From contig JBQLZQ010000059.1 in assembly GCA_052168355.1 (NCBI GenBank), forward strand, positions 62,001 through 126,000: a stretch of 64,000 nucleotides of DNA, in the 5' to 3' direction. Below, piece by piece: positions 43,313 to 52,266 of this stretch. A program made the position numbers and the translations under genes. Numbering within the stretch: position 1 is the first letter of the stretch; each line of letters opens with the position of its first letter. This stretch comes from JBQLZQ01 sp052168355. Its GTDB lineage: Bacteria; Pseudomonadota; Alphaproteobacteria; DSM-16000; Inquilinaceae. Under the pieces are notes generated by a model, which was not told the DNA's origin, made no database searches, and saw nothing but the letters and a program-made list of their open reading frames with translations.

Positions 43313-44179
43313 TCAGTGGGCGCGGGCGCGGGCTTTTTCGATGGCCCGTTGGACCATGATGCCGGCGACATGGGTGCGGAACGCGGCCGGCCCGCGACCA
43401 TCCTCGGCCGCCGGGTTGGCGATCGCCCGCGCCGCCGCCACGGCCTCGTCGATCGAGGACCGATCGACAGTCCGGCCAACCAGCGCGGCCGCCGCCTCCT
43501 CCGCCCACAGGGGCGTATCGGCGAGGTTGGTCAGTCCGATCGACGCCGACCGGCACCTGTCGCCGTCCATGGTCAGGATCACGGCCGCCGCCGCGGTGGC
43601 GTAGTCGCCGATCTTGCGTTTCTGCTTTTCATAGGCGTGACCGTGGCCGGGAGGCGGTGCGGCAAAGCGGACCGCTGTCAGGATCTCGCCGCTGGCGCGG
43701 GCCGTAAAATAGGCGGCTTCGTAAAAATCCCGCGCCGCGACCTCGCGTTCCCCGTCCGGACCGACCAGGGTGTAGCGGGCATCCAGCACCTGCATCAGGG
43801 CCGGCATGTCGTTGCCGGGATCGCCATTGGCGACGTTGCCGCCCAATGTCCCGACATTGCGGATCTGGGGATCGGCGATCTGCAGCGCCGTTCCCCGGAT
43901 GATCGGACAGGATTGGGCCAACCCGTCGGAAGCGATCAATTCGGCCTGGGTGACCATGGCCCCCAATGTGACTTGGTCGCCATCGATGTCGATGGCGCGC
44001 AGACCGTCAACGTCCTGCAGATCGACCAGATGTTCGGGCGCCGCCATGCGCAGCTTCATCATCGGGATCAAGCTGTGCCCACCGGCCACCACCATGGCGT
44101 CCTCCCCCAGGGAGGCGATCAGCCCGACCGCCTCGGCCACGGACGAGGGTCGGTGATAGTCGAACGCACCGGGTATCAT
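43313..44179 (-). CDS. coxM: Aerobic carbon monoxide dehydrogenase, medium FAD-binding subunit
   Basis: The 288-residue subunit has the exact length of the Oligotropha CoxM. FAD-binding motifs are AGGHSLIPMMKLRM at about 32-45 and TLGGNVANGDPGND at about 109-122. The C-terminal CO-dehydrogenase flavoprotein domain follows. ATG at 44179 begins MIPGAFDYHRPSS, the standard opening. It is the first of the three structural genes (M-S-L), followed by coxS after 30 bases. Confidence 0.95.
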   Translation of the reverse strand: MIPGAFDYHRPSSVAEAVGLIASLGEDAMVVAGGHSLIPMMKLRMAAPEHLVDLQDVDGLRAIDIDGDQVTLGAMVTQAELIASDGLAQSCPIIRGTALQIADPQIRNVGTLGGNVANGDPGNDMPALMQVLDARYTLVGPDGEREVAARDFYEAAYFTARASGEILTAVRFAAPPPGHGHAYEKQKRKIGDYATAAAAVILTMDGDRCRSASIGLTNLADTPLWAEEAAAALVGRTVDRSSIDEAVAAARAIANPAAEDGRGPAAFRTHVAGIMVQRAIEKARARAH

Positions 44180-44319
44180 CGGCGGTCTCCCAGAAGTTAT
44201 TCTTGGCGTCACGATAGGAGCAGTGGCGGCAGCGGCGGAAACCGCGACACGCAGGGCGCGCCGTTGCTGAACGAACGGCCGCAAAATTTCACGAAATGCA
44301 GGTACGTACGCGTGGCGTG
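44180..44319 (-). promoter_or_regulatory. Putative control region ahead of coxM
   Basis: This 140-base gap between coxC and coxM contains an inverted repeat GCCGTT/AACGGC (44260-44265 and 44274-44279) with an 8-base loop, and a nearby ATTTCGTGAAAT dyad on the minus strand (about 44289-44300). One may be a terminator for coxC or a binding site for the CoxC LytTR domain. Neither matches the LytTR consensus well enough to be sure. Confidence 0.4.
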
Positions 44320-45504
44320 TCAGCCAAGGCTTAGTATGTTTCGCACCTCTGGAACGCGCGTACGACTGATCGGCACCTTGAGTGCGTCGCTATCTCCCAC
44401 CAGGCAATAGGCCTTGTCGCCGTCGCGTTTGAACCCGCGAATCAGGCGGCGGTTGACGATGTAGCTGCGGTGGGTCCGCACGAAGTCCGTTCCCGCAAGG
44501 CATTTTTCGACCCGGGAGATCGACCACGGACAGAACAGCTCTTCCCCGCCGCTGTGAAGCCGGGTGTAGTGGCCATCGGCCTGGACCGCCAGGATGGCGC
44601 TGGACGGCATAAAGCGAATCGTCTTTTCGCGCTCATAGGGAATGCGGGGCGCGGCGTCCGGCGTTTCGACCGCCCCCGTTCCGTCCTTCGCCGTCATTGC
44701 CCGCGACAAGGCGACACCGGCGGCACCGGCGGGCGGCGACACCGGCATCCGCGTGTCGGCTTCGTCGCTGACGGCAGGCCCCTCCGTGGATTGCGGGTCG
44801 CCCGGCACCGTCGACAGCAGAAACAGACCCGAGATCACGAACGAGGACAAGGCCACCACCAGGGCCAACTGATCGGCGTTGAGCAGCGGGTCGGAGATCA
44901 TCCGGGTTTCCACGCCCAGGCTGAAGCTGGTGAACAGCATGGCCGAATAATGCATGGCCGAGATGGCCAACCCCAGCACCACGGATCCGGCAACGATGCT
45001 GCGCAGGGAGCGGGTGCCGTAGGCCAGTTCCATCGCCGCGATCGACGCCAGGATCCCGATCCCGATGGCCAGCACCACGCCGAACGGATCGTAGGAGATC
45101 ACGCAGTTCGCCGAGATCGCGCTCATCCCCAGATAGTGCATGCCGACGATCCCCAGGCCGGTCAGGGTGCCGGCCAGGTAGATCCGGGATTTTGTCCGGA
45201 CCCCGAAATGCAGCGACAGCAGACCGCAGCCGACCACCAGAACGGCGATCAGCGCCGACGCCAGGGTCGGCAGCGGGCTGTAGCTGATGGTGATCGGCAG
45301 TTCCACGGCCAACATGCCGATGAAATGCATCGACCAGATGCCGATCCCCAGGGCCAGGGCCCCCTGGGTTACGCGCATCTTGCGGCGGGCGACGGTGTGG
45401 GTGCGCAGATTGGAGGTGAGACGCAAGGTGGTGAACGCGGCCATGACCGCCACCACCAAGGACGCCAGAACCAGGAGCGGTGAATAGACCAACTCCAGCG
45501 GCAT
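44320..45504 (-). CDS. coxC: CoxC, MHYT membrane sensor with LytTR DNA-binding domain
   Basis: The 394-residue protein has seven N-terminal membrane helices with the MHYT-type motifs MHFIGM, MHYLGM and MHYSAM. A linker of about 60 residues follows, and a C-terminal LytTR domain (about 290-392; ILAVQADGHYTRLHSGGEEL then FVRTHRSYIVNRRLI). This architecture is that of CoxC of Oligotropha, thought to sense CO or a related gas and regulate cox genes from the membrane. ATG at 45504 follows GGGAGGA. It heads the cox cluster directly upstream of coxM. Confidence 0.92.
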   Translation of the reverse strand: MPLELVYSPLLVLASLVVAVMAAFTTLRLTSNLRTHTVARRKMRVTQGALALGIGIWSMHFIGMLAVELPITISYSPLPTLASALIAVLVVGCGLLSLHFGVRTKSRIYLAGTLTGLGIVGMHYLGMSAISANCVISYDPFGVVLAIGIGILASIAAMELAYGTRSLRSIVAGSVVLGLAISAMHYSAMLFTSFSLGVETRMISDPLLNADQLALVVALSSFVISGLFLLSTVPGDPQSTEGPAVSDEADTRMPVSPPAGAAGVALSRAMTAKDGTGAVETPDAAPRIPYEREKTIRFMPSSAILAVQADGHYTRLHSGGEELFCPWSISRVEKCLAGTDFVRTHRSYIVNRRLIRGFKRDGDKAYCLVGDSDALKVPISRTRVPEVRNILSLG

Positions 45505-45535
45505 CGTTCCTCCCCAACCCTGGAACCTCAAGCGT

Positions 45536-45551
45536 GCATATTACTTTATGC
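45536..45551. promoter_or_regulatory. Small inverted repeat in the coxC/GntR divergent spacer
   Basis: GCATA (45536-45540) and TATGC (45547-45551) are spaced by 6 bases, in the 202-base spacer between coxC and the divergent GntR gene. It lies 32 bases upstream of coxC and could be a CoxC or GntR operator. Chance is not excluded at this arm length. Confidence 0.35.
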
Positions 45552-45706
45552 TTGAACCAGCCTACATCGGTCCTGGGGTTTGCGCCAGCGGTCTACCGGC
45601 GGCGGGAAGCCGCGCCGGCGCATTCCCCAACGCCTTCTCAGCCACACCTCCCCGGCCACACGCCTCGCCGGATTGTGCGGCTCCGAAAAGTACGATAAAT
45701 AGAACT

Positions 45707-46453
45707 ATGGATAAAATTCCCTCCAAGCGATCGCAGCTCGACCGAAGCTCGGTGCCGCTTTACCTGCAGATCGCGACCCTCATCCGCAGGCGGATCACCA
45801 GCGGCCAGTGGGCCGAGGGGCAGCAGATCCCCACCCTGGAGGACCTGATGGCAGAGTTCGGGGTCGGCCGGGTGACGGTCCGCCAGGCTCTGGATATCAT
45901 CGAGCGCGACGGGCTGGTGAGACGACAGCGCGGTCGCGGCACGTTCGTGTCCAAGAGCGGCGCGGATCGGCACTGGCTGACCCTGACCGCCAACTGGGCG
46001 ACGCTGAAGCAGGCGACCGAGGGAACGGTCACCGAGACGCTGGTCGACCGACCGGCCGACGCACCGCCGCCGCTGGCCGAGGACGAGGGCATCGTCGCCA
46101 ATGCGTACCGCTATCTGCGGCGCATCCACACACTGGACGGCAGGCCCTATGCCCTGCTCGACATCTATCTGGACGCCGATCTCTATGCCAGGGCGCCGGT
46201 CGGGGCCTTCGAGAAAACGACCGTCCTGCGCCTGCTGGGCACCCTGCCCGGCGTCGCGGTGGGCAAGGCCTGGCAAACGCTGACCATCGAAACCGCCGAT
46301 ACGGAGACGGCCTCCCTACTGTCCGTGCAGCTCAACGATCCGGTGGCCGAGGTGCGGCGTATCGTGCACGACGCTTCGGGCCGGGTGATCTATTTCTGCC
46401 ACCTGACCTACCGCGGCGATTTCATCCGGTTCCGAATCGACCTGAAGGATTGA
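45707..46453 (+). CDS. GntR regulator of the HutC/UTRA type
   Basis: The 248-residue protein has a GntR winged helix (about 14-82; VPLYLQIATLIRRRITSGQW and FGVGRVTVRQALDIIERDGL) and a UTRA ligand domain (about 95-245; VANAYRYLRRIHTLDGRPYA). ATG at 45707 opens MDKIPSKRSQLD. Its stop overlaps the next gene's start (TGATG), so it is co-transcribed with the enolase-superfamily and LarA-like genes and is the likely regulator of that island. It diverges from coxC but need not control the cox genes. Confidence 0.92.
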   Translation: MDKIPSKRSQLDRSSVPLYLQIATLIRRRITSGQWAEGQQIPTLEDLMAEFGVGRVTVRQALDIIERDGLVRRQRGRGTFVSKSGADRHWLTLTANWATLKQATEGTVTETLVDRPADAPPPLAEDEGIVANAYRYLRRIHTLDGRPYALLDIYLDADLYARAPVGAFEKTTVLRLLGTLPGVAVGKAWQTLTIETADTETASLLSVQLNDPVAEVRRIVHDASGRVIYFCHLTYRGDFIRFRIDLKD

Positions 46454-47580
46454 TGCCGGTGCCGGCGCCGCAAATCGTCGATGTGCGTGCCCTGCTTGTC
46501 CGGCTGCCGCTGACGACGCCGCTGATCGGTCCGTTCGGCGTCATGGAGGCACGTCACAATCTGATCGCCGTGGTTCGCACCTCCGGCGGCATCGACGGCC
46601 TGGGCGAGGTTTGGGCCAATTTTCCACCCTGGGGCTGTCCCGAGCGTGTCGCCGTCCTGGAACAGGTGATCGCGCCCTGGCTGAAGGGCCGGACGCTCGA
46701 CGATCCCACCGAACTTTACGGCGAACTCAAGCAGCATCTGCGACTGCTCGCCAATCAGTGGGGCGCGCCGGGACCGATCCACCAGGCGCTGGCCGGTGTC
46801 GATACGGCCCTTTGGGATGCCCATGCCCGCAACGTTGGATTGCCCTTGTCGGATGTTCTGGCCGATCGGCCGACGGCCCGCCGGGTGGCCGTCTACGCCA
46901 GCGGCATCGGCCATGGCGAAACAGCACGCCTGATCGCCGAAGCGCGGCAGCGCGGTCACAGCCGGTTCAAGGTTCGGATCGCCTTTACGACCGACCAGAA
47001 CCGGGCCGTGCTTCGCGCCGCGCGAGAGGCCGCCGGCGACGAGGCCCTGATGGCCGACGCCAACCAGACCCTGTCGCCCGACGGGGTGCGGCAGCTAGCC
47101 GACGATCTGCGCGCCGCCCGCCTGGGCTGGCTGGAGGAACCGTTCCCGGTCGACGACCCGGAGTCCTACAGGGCCTGGCCCGTCGTTCCCGATCTGCCGC
47201 TGGCCCTGGGCGAAAATGCCCGCGGCCTGGACGGCATCACCGCCATCATGGATGACTACGACCCCGCAATCGTCCAGCCCGACATCACCAAGACGGCCGG
47301 GATCAGCGAAGGCATCGCCATCGCGCGGGCCGTGGTGGCGCGAAACAGGCGGCTGTGCCTGCACATGTTCGGTGGCCCCATCGGCCTTTACGCCAGTGCC
47401 CACCTTTCGGCGGCGGTGGAAGGGACCGACTGGCTGGAGATGGATGCCAACCCCAACCCCTTATACGACCGGGTGGTCGATCGGCCGCCCCATGTCGAGG
47501 CCGACCATTTGGTGCTCACCGGCAGGCCGGGACTGGGGGTAGATTTGTCCCCCGCAATCGACGCACGATGGGCCCATTAG
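46453..47580 (+). CDS. Mandelate racemase/enolase-superfamily protein (GntR/LarA-like operon)
   Basis: The 375-residue protein has the standard capping domain and barrel. Likely catalytic residues are Lys173 (FKVRI), metal ligands Asp202 (MADANQ), Glu228 (LEEPF) and Glu254 (LGENA), and His304 (LCLHMFGG). This Asp/Glu/Glu set plus His is the mandelate-racemase/dehydratase pattern. It overlaps the GntR gene end and precedes the LarA-like gene by 19 bases. A hydroxy-acid or sugar-acid substrate is likely. Confidence 0.88.
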   Translation: MPVPAPQIVDVRALLVRLPLTTPLIGPFGVMEARHNLIAVVRTSGGIDGLGEVWANFPPWGCPERVAVLEQVIAPWLKGRTLDDPTELYGELKQHLRLLANQWGAPGPIHQALAGVDTALWDAHARNVGLPLSDVLADRPTARRVAVYASGIGHGETARLIAEARQRGHSRFKVRIAFTTDQNRAVLRAAREAAGDEALMADANQTLSPDGVRQLADDLRAARLGWLEEPFPVDDPESYRAWPVVPDLPLALGENARGLDGITAIMDDYDPAIVQPDITKTAGISEGIAIARAVVARNRRLCLHMFGGPIGLYASAHLSAAVEGTDWLEMDANPNPLYDRVVDRPPHVEADHLVLTGRPGLGVDLSPAIDARWAH

Positions 47581-47599
47581 AACCCAACACGGACATCAC

Positions 47600-48919
47600 A
47601 TGACCCGGCTCTCCCCCTTTCCCGTCATCCGCCTGCCGATGCTGGAGGATGTGCGCCTGCCGCCGTTGGTGCGGGTCGGGCTGACCCATCGGCGCGGCCG
47701 GGCGGTCGGCGACATCGCCGCCCGGGTCGGGGAGGAAGTCGCCAAATCCCGGCGCTTGGGCGCGTTGCCGGCCGGGGCGTCCGTGGCCATCGCGGTCGGC
47801 AGCCGCGGCATCGCCCACATCGCCACCGTGGTGGCTGCCGCCGTCGCGGCGCTCAACGAACGCGGCCTGTCGCCCTTTATCGTGCCGGCGATGGGCAGCC
47901 ACGGCGGCGCCACGGCGGCCGGACAGACCGCCGTCCTGGCGTCCCTCGGCATCACCGAGGACACGGTCGGCGCGCCAATCCGCGCGACGATGGACATGGT
48001 CACCTATGGCGCCACCGACGAAGGCATCCCTTGCCACTTCGACCGGTACGCGGCGGAGGCGGACGCGATTCTGGTGATCAACCGCGTCAAATCGCACACC
48101 AGCTTCGACCGGCCGGTCGAAAGCGGTCTGGTGAAGATGGTGGCGGTCGGTCTGGGCAAGGCCGGGGGGGCCCGCAACGTGCACCGCCTTGGCATCCGGG
48201 GGCTGGGCGAGATTCTGCCAAAGCTGGCGGCGATCAGCCTGCGGCACGCCCCCATCGCCTACGGCCTGGCCCTGGTCGAGGATTCGGCGAAGAACCTGGT
48301 CGCCGTCGAGGGGGTGGAACCGGACGACTTTTTCACCGCCGACGAGCGCCTGCTGATCCTGGCGAAGTCGTACCTGGCCCGCCTGCCGTTCGCCCAGATC
48401 GACGCCCTGATCGTCGAAACGCTGGGCAAGGAGATCAGCGGCGCGGGCATGGACTATGCCGTCATCGGCCGCACCGATCTGCGCGGCGTTCCCAACCCCG
48501 AGCGTCCGTTCGTGCACAAGATCGGCATCCTGGACTGCACCGACGCCACCAAGGGCAACGCACTGGGCATCGGTGTGGCCGACTACATGTCGCATCGGAT
48601 CACCACCAAGTGGGACCTCTACGCCATGTACATGAATTCGGTCACGTCGACCTTTATCGAAAAGGCGCGCGTGCCCATCGTGCTGGCCGACGACCGCGCG
48701 GTGTTGAGCGCCTGTGTCGCCACCAGTTGGACCGTGGATCCGGCGGCGGCACGGATGTGCATCATCCGATCCACCTTGCACTTGAACGAGATCCTGGTGT
48801 CGCCCGCGCTGCTTTCCGACCTGGACGGCAATGCCAACGCCCGCGTCCTGTCGGAGGAAGAACCGGTACGCTTTGATAAGGACGGGACGTTGCTGACCCG
48901 CTGCCAATGGTCCGTATGA
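47600..48919 (+). CDS. LarA-like (DUF2088) protein
   Basis: The 439-residue product belongs to the DUF2088/lactate-racemase-domain family. VAIAVGSRGIAHI and FIVPAMGSHGGATAAGQ form the N-terminal part, and VINRVKSHTSFDRPVESGL carries a lysine and histidine typical of the family. LarA uses a nickel-pincer nucleotide made by LarB, LarC and LarE; none of these genes is in the window. The protein probably racemises or epimerises a 2-hydroxy acid. It is paired with an enolase-superfamily enzyme and a TctABC importer, all consistent with hydroxy-acid use. Confidence 0.87.
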   Translation: MTRLSPFPVIRLPMLEDVRLPPLVRVGLTHRRGRAVGDIAARVGEEVAKSRRLGALPAGASVAIAVGSRGIAHIATVVAAAVAALNERGLSPFIVPAMGSHGGATAAGQTAVLASLGITEDTVGAPIRATMDMVTYGATDEGIPCHFDRYAAEADAILVINRVKSHTSFDRPVESGLVKMVAVGLGKAGGARNVHRLGIRGLGEILPKLAAISLRHAPIAYGLALVEDSAKNLVAVEGVEPDDFFTADERLLILAKSYLARLPFAQIDALIVETLGKEISGAGMDYAVIGRTDLRGVPNPERPFVHKIGILDCTDATKGNALGIGVADYMSHRITTKWDLYAMYMNSVTSTFIEKARVPIVLADDRAVLSACVATSWTVDPAAARMCIIRSTLHLNEILVSPALLSDLDGNANARVLSEEEPVRFDKDGTLLTRCQWSV

Positions 48920-48955
48920 CAGGGCGCGGCGTTATCGTCGGACGCTGCCGCCGCC

Positions 48956-50482
48956 CTATTCGACGGTGTCGTCCATGGCCGGCCGCCCCGACGCACCGTT
49001 GCCGTTTCGCTTGCGCCGCCGGTAATCGCTGTAGAATGGCCAGATCAGCAGCAACAGGGCCAGGACCAGGAAGGCGGCCGGCAGCGGTCGGGTGACGATG
49101 GGCGAGAAATCGCCGGCCGTCATCATCAGCCCCGACCGCAGCTTTCCTTCCGCCAAGGGCGCCAGGATGAAGCCGATGACAAAGGGCCCCAAGGGCATGC
49201 CCGCCCGCTCCATGGCGAACCCCAGCACCCCGAAGGCGAGCATCACATAGACGTCGAACATGGTGTTGTTCAGCGCGTAGGCGCCGATCACGCAGAACAC
49301 CATCACCACCGGCAGGACGAAGGCGCGCGGCAGGAACATCAGCCGCGAAACATAACCGACCCCGCCCGACATCATCGCGAACATGGCGATGTTGGCGATC
49401 AGGGCGGTGGCGATGATCGCCCAGACGATGTCCGGGTTGTTGAGGAACAGCAGCGGGCCCGGCTGCACCGAATGGATCATCAGCGCGCCGATCAGGATGG
49501 CGTCGATCACGCTGCCGGGAATGCCCATGGCGATCAGCGGGATCAGCGCGCCGCCGACGGTGGCATTGTTGGCCGCCTCCGACGCCACGATGCCCTCTTC
49601 CGAACCGGTGCCGAACACCTCGGGCGTCTTCGACATGTTCTTGGCGGCGGTGTAGGCGATGACCGACCCGATCGACGCCCCGACACCGGGCAGGATCCCG
49701 ACCCAGGTACCGATGACCGACGACCGGACCAGGTTGAACGCCTGGTTCTTCCAGTCGCGCAGGGACATCAGGATGCCCTTGCGCGACATCTCGACCCGTT
49801 CCACGGTCGTGTTGATCTCCAGGACGTCCTTGATGATCTGACTGACCGCGAATACGCCGATCAGGACTGGCAGCAGGCCCAAGCCGCCGTTGAGCATATA
49901 CCAGTCCCAGGTCAGGCGCGGCGTGCCCGATGACGGGTCGACGCCGGGCATCGAGATCAGCATCCCCAAAAGGCCGGATATCAGCCCCTTGACCATGGCG
50001 CCCTGGCTGACCGACGCGATCAGCACGATGGCCATCAGCACCAGGGTGAAATATTCGAACGGGCCGAACCGGGTCGCCCAGATGGACAGGGGCTTGGAAA
50101 TCAGGACCAGCGCCATCCAGGACACCAGGCCGCCGATGAAGGACGCGGAGATGCCCAACCCCAGGGCCCGCCCCGGCCGTCCACCCCGCGCCATCGGATA
50201 ACCGTCCAGAGTGGTCATCACCGCCGCGGGCGTGCCGGGCATGCGCAGCAGCGTCGCCGTGATCAGCCCGCCGCTGATGGCCCCCACATACATCGAGACG
50301 AGCAGAATGATCGCGTTGACGGGAGCCATGTGGAAGGTCAGCGGCAGCGTCAGCGCGATCAGCATGGCGCCGGTCAGCCCCGGGATCGCCCCGACCACGA
50401 TGCCCAGGAACGTGCCGATCAGCATCATCATGAACGGCAGCGGCGTGAACAGGACGCCAAGAGCGCCGGCAAGATCGGCCAT
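48956..50482 (-). CDS. Tripartite tricarboxylate transporter, large permease (TctA family), second system
   Basis: The 508-residue permease shows GIVVGAIPGLTGAMLIALTL and its repeat-2 counterpart GILPGVGASIGSVIAY, with VSMYVGAISGGLITATLLRMPG. It pairs with the small permease at 50492-50977 and binding protein at 51066-52043. It is a clear paralogue of the permease at 25210-26745 but diverged along its length, so the two systems probably carry different substrates. Confidence 0.93.
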   Translation of the reverse strand: MADLAGALGVLFTPLPFMMMLIGTFLGIVVGAIPGLTGAMLIALTLPLTFHMAPVNAIILLVSMYVGAISGGLITATLLRMPGTPAAVMTTLDGYPMARGGRPGRALGLGISASFIGGLVSWMALVLISKPLSIWATRFGPFEYFTLVLMAIVLIASVSQGAMVKGLISGLLGMLISMPGVDPSSGTPRLTWDWYMLNGGLGLLPVLIGVFAVSQIIKDVLEINTTVERVEMSRKGILMSLRDWKNQAFNLVRSSVIGTWVGILPGVGASIGSVIAYTAAKNMSKTPEVFGTGSEEGIVASEAANNATVGGALIPLIAMGIPGSVIDAILIGALMIHSVQPGPLLFLNNPDIVWAIIATALIANIAMFAMMSGGVGYVSRLMFLPRAFVLPVVMVFCVIGAYALNNTMFDVYVMLAFGVLGFAMERAGMPLGPFVIGFILAPLAEGKLRSGLMMTAGDFSPIVTRPLPAAFLVLALLLLIWPFYSDYRRRKRNGNGASGRPAMDDTVE

Positions 50483-50491
50483 GGGAATGCT

Positions 50492-50977
50492 CTACGTTGC
50501 CGGCAGGTCGACGAAAAAGATGTGGGTGAAGACGTACTGGCAGCCGAACCCCATCAGCACCGCGATCAGGGCCGCGACGACGAGGAGGCGCGGTCGAAAC
50601 CGGACCAGCAGGCCGATGGACACGAACAGAAACAACGCGGTGCCCACCGCAAATCCGATCAGCCCCAGCGCCATGGCCAGCACATAGGCCACGGTAAGAA
50701 GGAAGATGGCGGCCGCATCGACGGGTCGCGGTACCAGCATGTCGTCCGCCGCGGGCGGTGCCGCACGGCCGCGCCGCAGGGTCAGGCCGGCCTGGGCGAT
50801 GACCACCAGGCTGAGCAGGATGATCAAACCGGCCACAATCCTTGGGATCGGCGCCGATCCCAAGGGTTCGAAGGTACCCGGCGGCAGGCGACGGCTTTCC
50901 CAGAGGACGGCCGAACACACCACGATCAGAAACACCGAAAGGCCGATATCGGTGCGCGGCGTCTTAACGTTGTTCAT
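50492..50977 (-). CDS. Tripartite tricarboxylate transporter, small permease (TctB family), second system
   Basis: The 161-residue protein has four hydrophobic segments (about 11-30, 48-66, 86-108, 118-150). ATG at 50977 gives MNNVKTPRTDIGLSV; an upstream in-frame ATG at 51019 reads through non-typical sequence. It starts 88 bases after the binding-protein gene and ends nine bases before the large permease. Assignment rests on position, length and topology. Confidence 0.87.
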   Translation of the reverse strand: MNNVKTPRTDIGLSVFLIVVCSAVLWESRRLPPGTFEPLGSAPIPRIVAGLIILLSLVVIAQAGLTLRRGRAAPPAADDMLVPRPVDAAAIFLLTVAYVLAMALGLIGFAVGTALFLFVSIGLLVRFRPRLLVVAALIAVLMGFGCQYVFTHIFFVDLPAT

Positions 50978-51065
50978 GGCGGTTCTCGACCGGCGGTGCT
51001 GCGAGCCGACGCTCCACATCTATGTGGCGGCGCCGGCTCAAAGGGAGGTCAAATGGCTTCCGGTC

Positions 51066-52043
51066 CTACTTCTTCGCCGCCTGCTGGGCGACGGGAAGCG
51101 TCCGCTCCCACGTGTCGTCTAGTGAGGCCTGCAAGGCATCGTCCCGCAGGAACAAGGGCGAGAAGAGTTGCTCGTCGAACATCGTCTTGACCCGTTCTGT
51201 CTCCATCGCCGCCTCCAGAGCGTCCGCCATGCCGTCGATCGCCTCCTGCGGTGTCCCGAGCGGCGCGAACCACCAGCTCTCGACGCAGAAGGTCATGTCG
51301 TAACCCAACTCGCGCAGTGTCGGCAGATCCGGGAGGCGCGGGTGCCGTTCCGCGCCGGTATAGGCCAGCGGCTTGATCTGAGCATCGGCGCTGGGATTGC
51401 CGTCCTTGTCCATCGCGAAGTTCATGACCTCGGCACCCGACAGGACGGTGGCGTTGGTCTGGCTGCCGGTCAGGGCCGTGAAGTTGGCCGTGCCGCCGCC
51501 GATCTGGACAAAGCGGAACTCCGCCCCTTCCGCCTGGTTCTGCAGCATGATACCGGCCAGATGGTTGATGGCGCCCAGGTTGACGCCGAAGATCAGGGAA
51601 TCGGGGTTCTCCTTGGCTTGGGCCAGCAATTCCTCCACCGAGTCGATACCGGAGTCGGTGCGAACCATCGGCGCCAGGCAGAATTCGCCGGTCGCGGCCA
51701 CGGGCGCGAAATCCTTGTAGCCGAAATCGAACATGCCGCCGCCCTGCCCGCCCATCAGCGCGATATGGACCAGCAGGAACTCGTAGCCGTCCGGCGTCGC
51801 CTCCATGACCCGGCGCGAGCCGATCGAGAAATGGCCCCCGACATTGATCACGGTGATCGGCTGCGGCAGCAGGTCGTTCTCCTCGATGGCCGCTGCGAAA
51901 ACCCGGGCGATCTGGTCGGACGTTCCGCCGGCCCCGAACGGGACCACCAGCTTGACCGGTTTGTCCGGCCAGGCCATGGCGGGTGCCGCCATGCCCAGTG
52001 TCAGCGCCAAGGCGCCCAGGATGATCTTGGCCAGGATGTTCAT
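51066..52043 (-). CDS. Tripartite tricarboxylate transporter binding protein (TctC/Bug family), second system
   Basis: The 325-residue protein has a Sec signal (MNILAKIILGALALTLGMAA, cleavage after AMA) and the Bug motif PVKLVVPFGAGGTSDQIARV. ATG at 52043 was chosen for the signal peptide; the upstream frame is not signal-like. It diverges from the sulfatase at 52267 over a 223-base spacer with a small dyad. The cluster context (sulfatases, UxaA-type dehydratase) suggests an acidic sugar. Confidence 0.92.
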   Translation of the reverse strand: MNILAKIILGALALTLGMAAPAMAWPDKPVKLVVPFGAGGTSDQIARVFAAAIEENDLLPQPITVINVGGHFSIGSRRVMEATPDGYEFLLVHIALMGGQGGGMFDFGYKDFAPVAATGEFCLAPMVRTDSGIDSVEELLAQAKENPDSLIFGVNLGAINHLAGIMLQNQAEGAEFRFVQIGGGTANFTALTGSQTNATVLSGAEVMNFAMDKDGNPSADAQIKPLAYTGAERHPRLPDLPTLRELGYDMTFCVESWWFAPLGTPQEAIDGMADALEAAMETERVKTMFDEQLFSPLFLRDDALQASLDDTWERTLPVAQQAAKK

Positions 52044-52185
52044 GATCTTCGATGTCCTCCCCTGCGGCGCCTGCGGCGCCGTTCTTCGTTGGCCGATGGG
52101 CGGATATCGCCGCACCCGGCTGCCGGAAACCGCCGACGGCGGCGCCCGATCAGCTACACATTAGCCCGAAGACACTATAGGTTTC

Positions 52186-52198
52186 AAGTTTAGAACTT
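52186..52198. promoter_or_regulatory. AAGTT-TAG-AACTT dyad in the TctC/sulfatase divergent promoter
   Basis: A 13-bp perfect dyad (arms AAGTT and AACTT) sits in an AT-rich patch (about 52178-52205) between the divergent TctC-type and sulfatase genes. A related TAGAACT occurs just upstream of the GntR gene at 45700, hinting that the UTRA-GntR protein may bind both. The arms are short, so confidence is limited. Confidence 0.4.
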
Positions 52199-52266
52199 TA
52201 GAATGAGACGGGGAAATCCGGCGCAGAGCCCGGCCGACCCCGCAGATCGCAAAGGATCCGCCCCAC

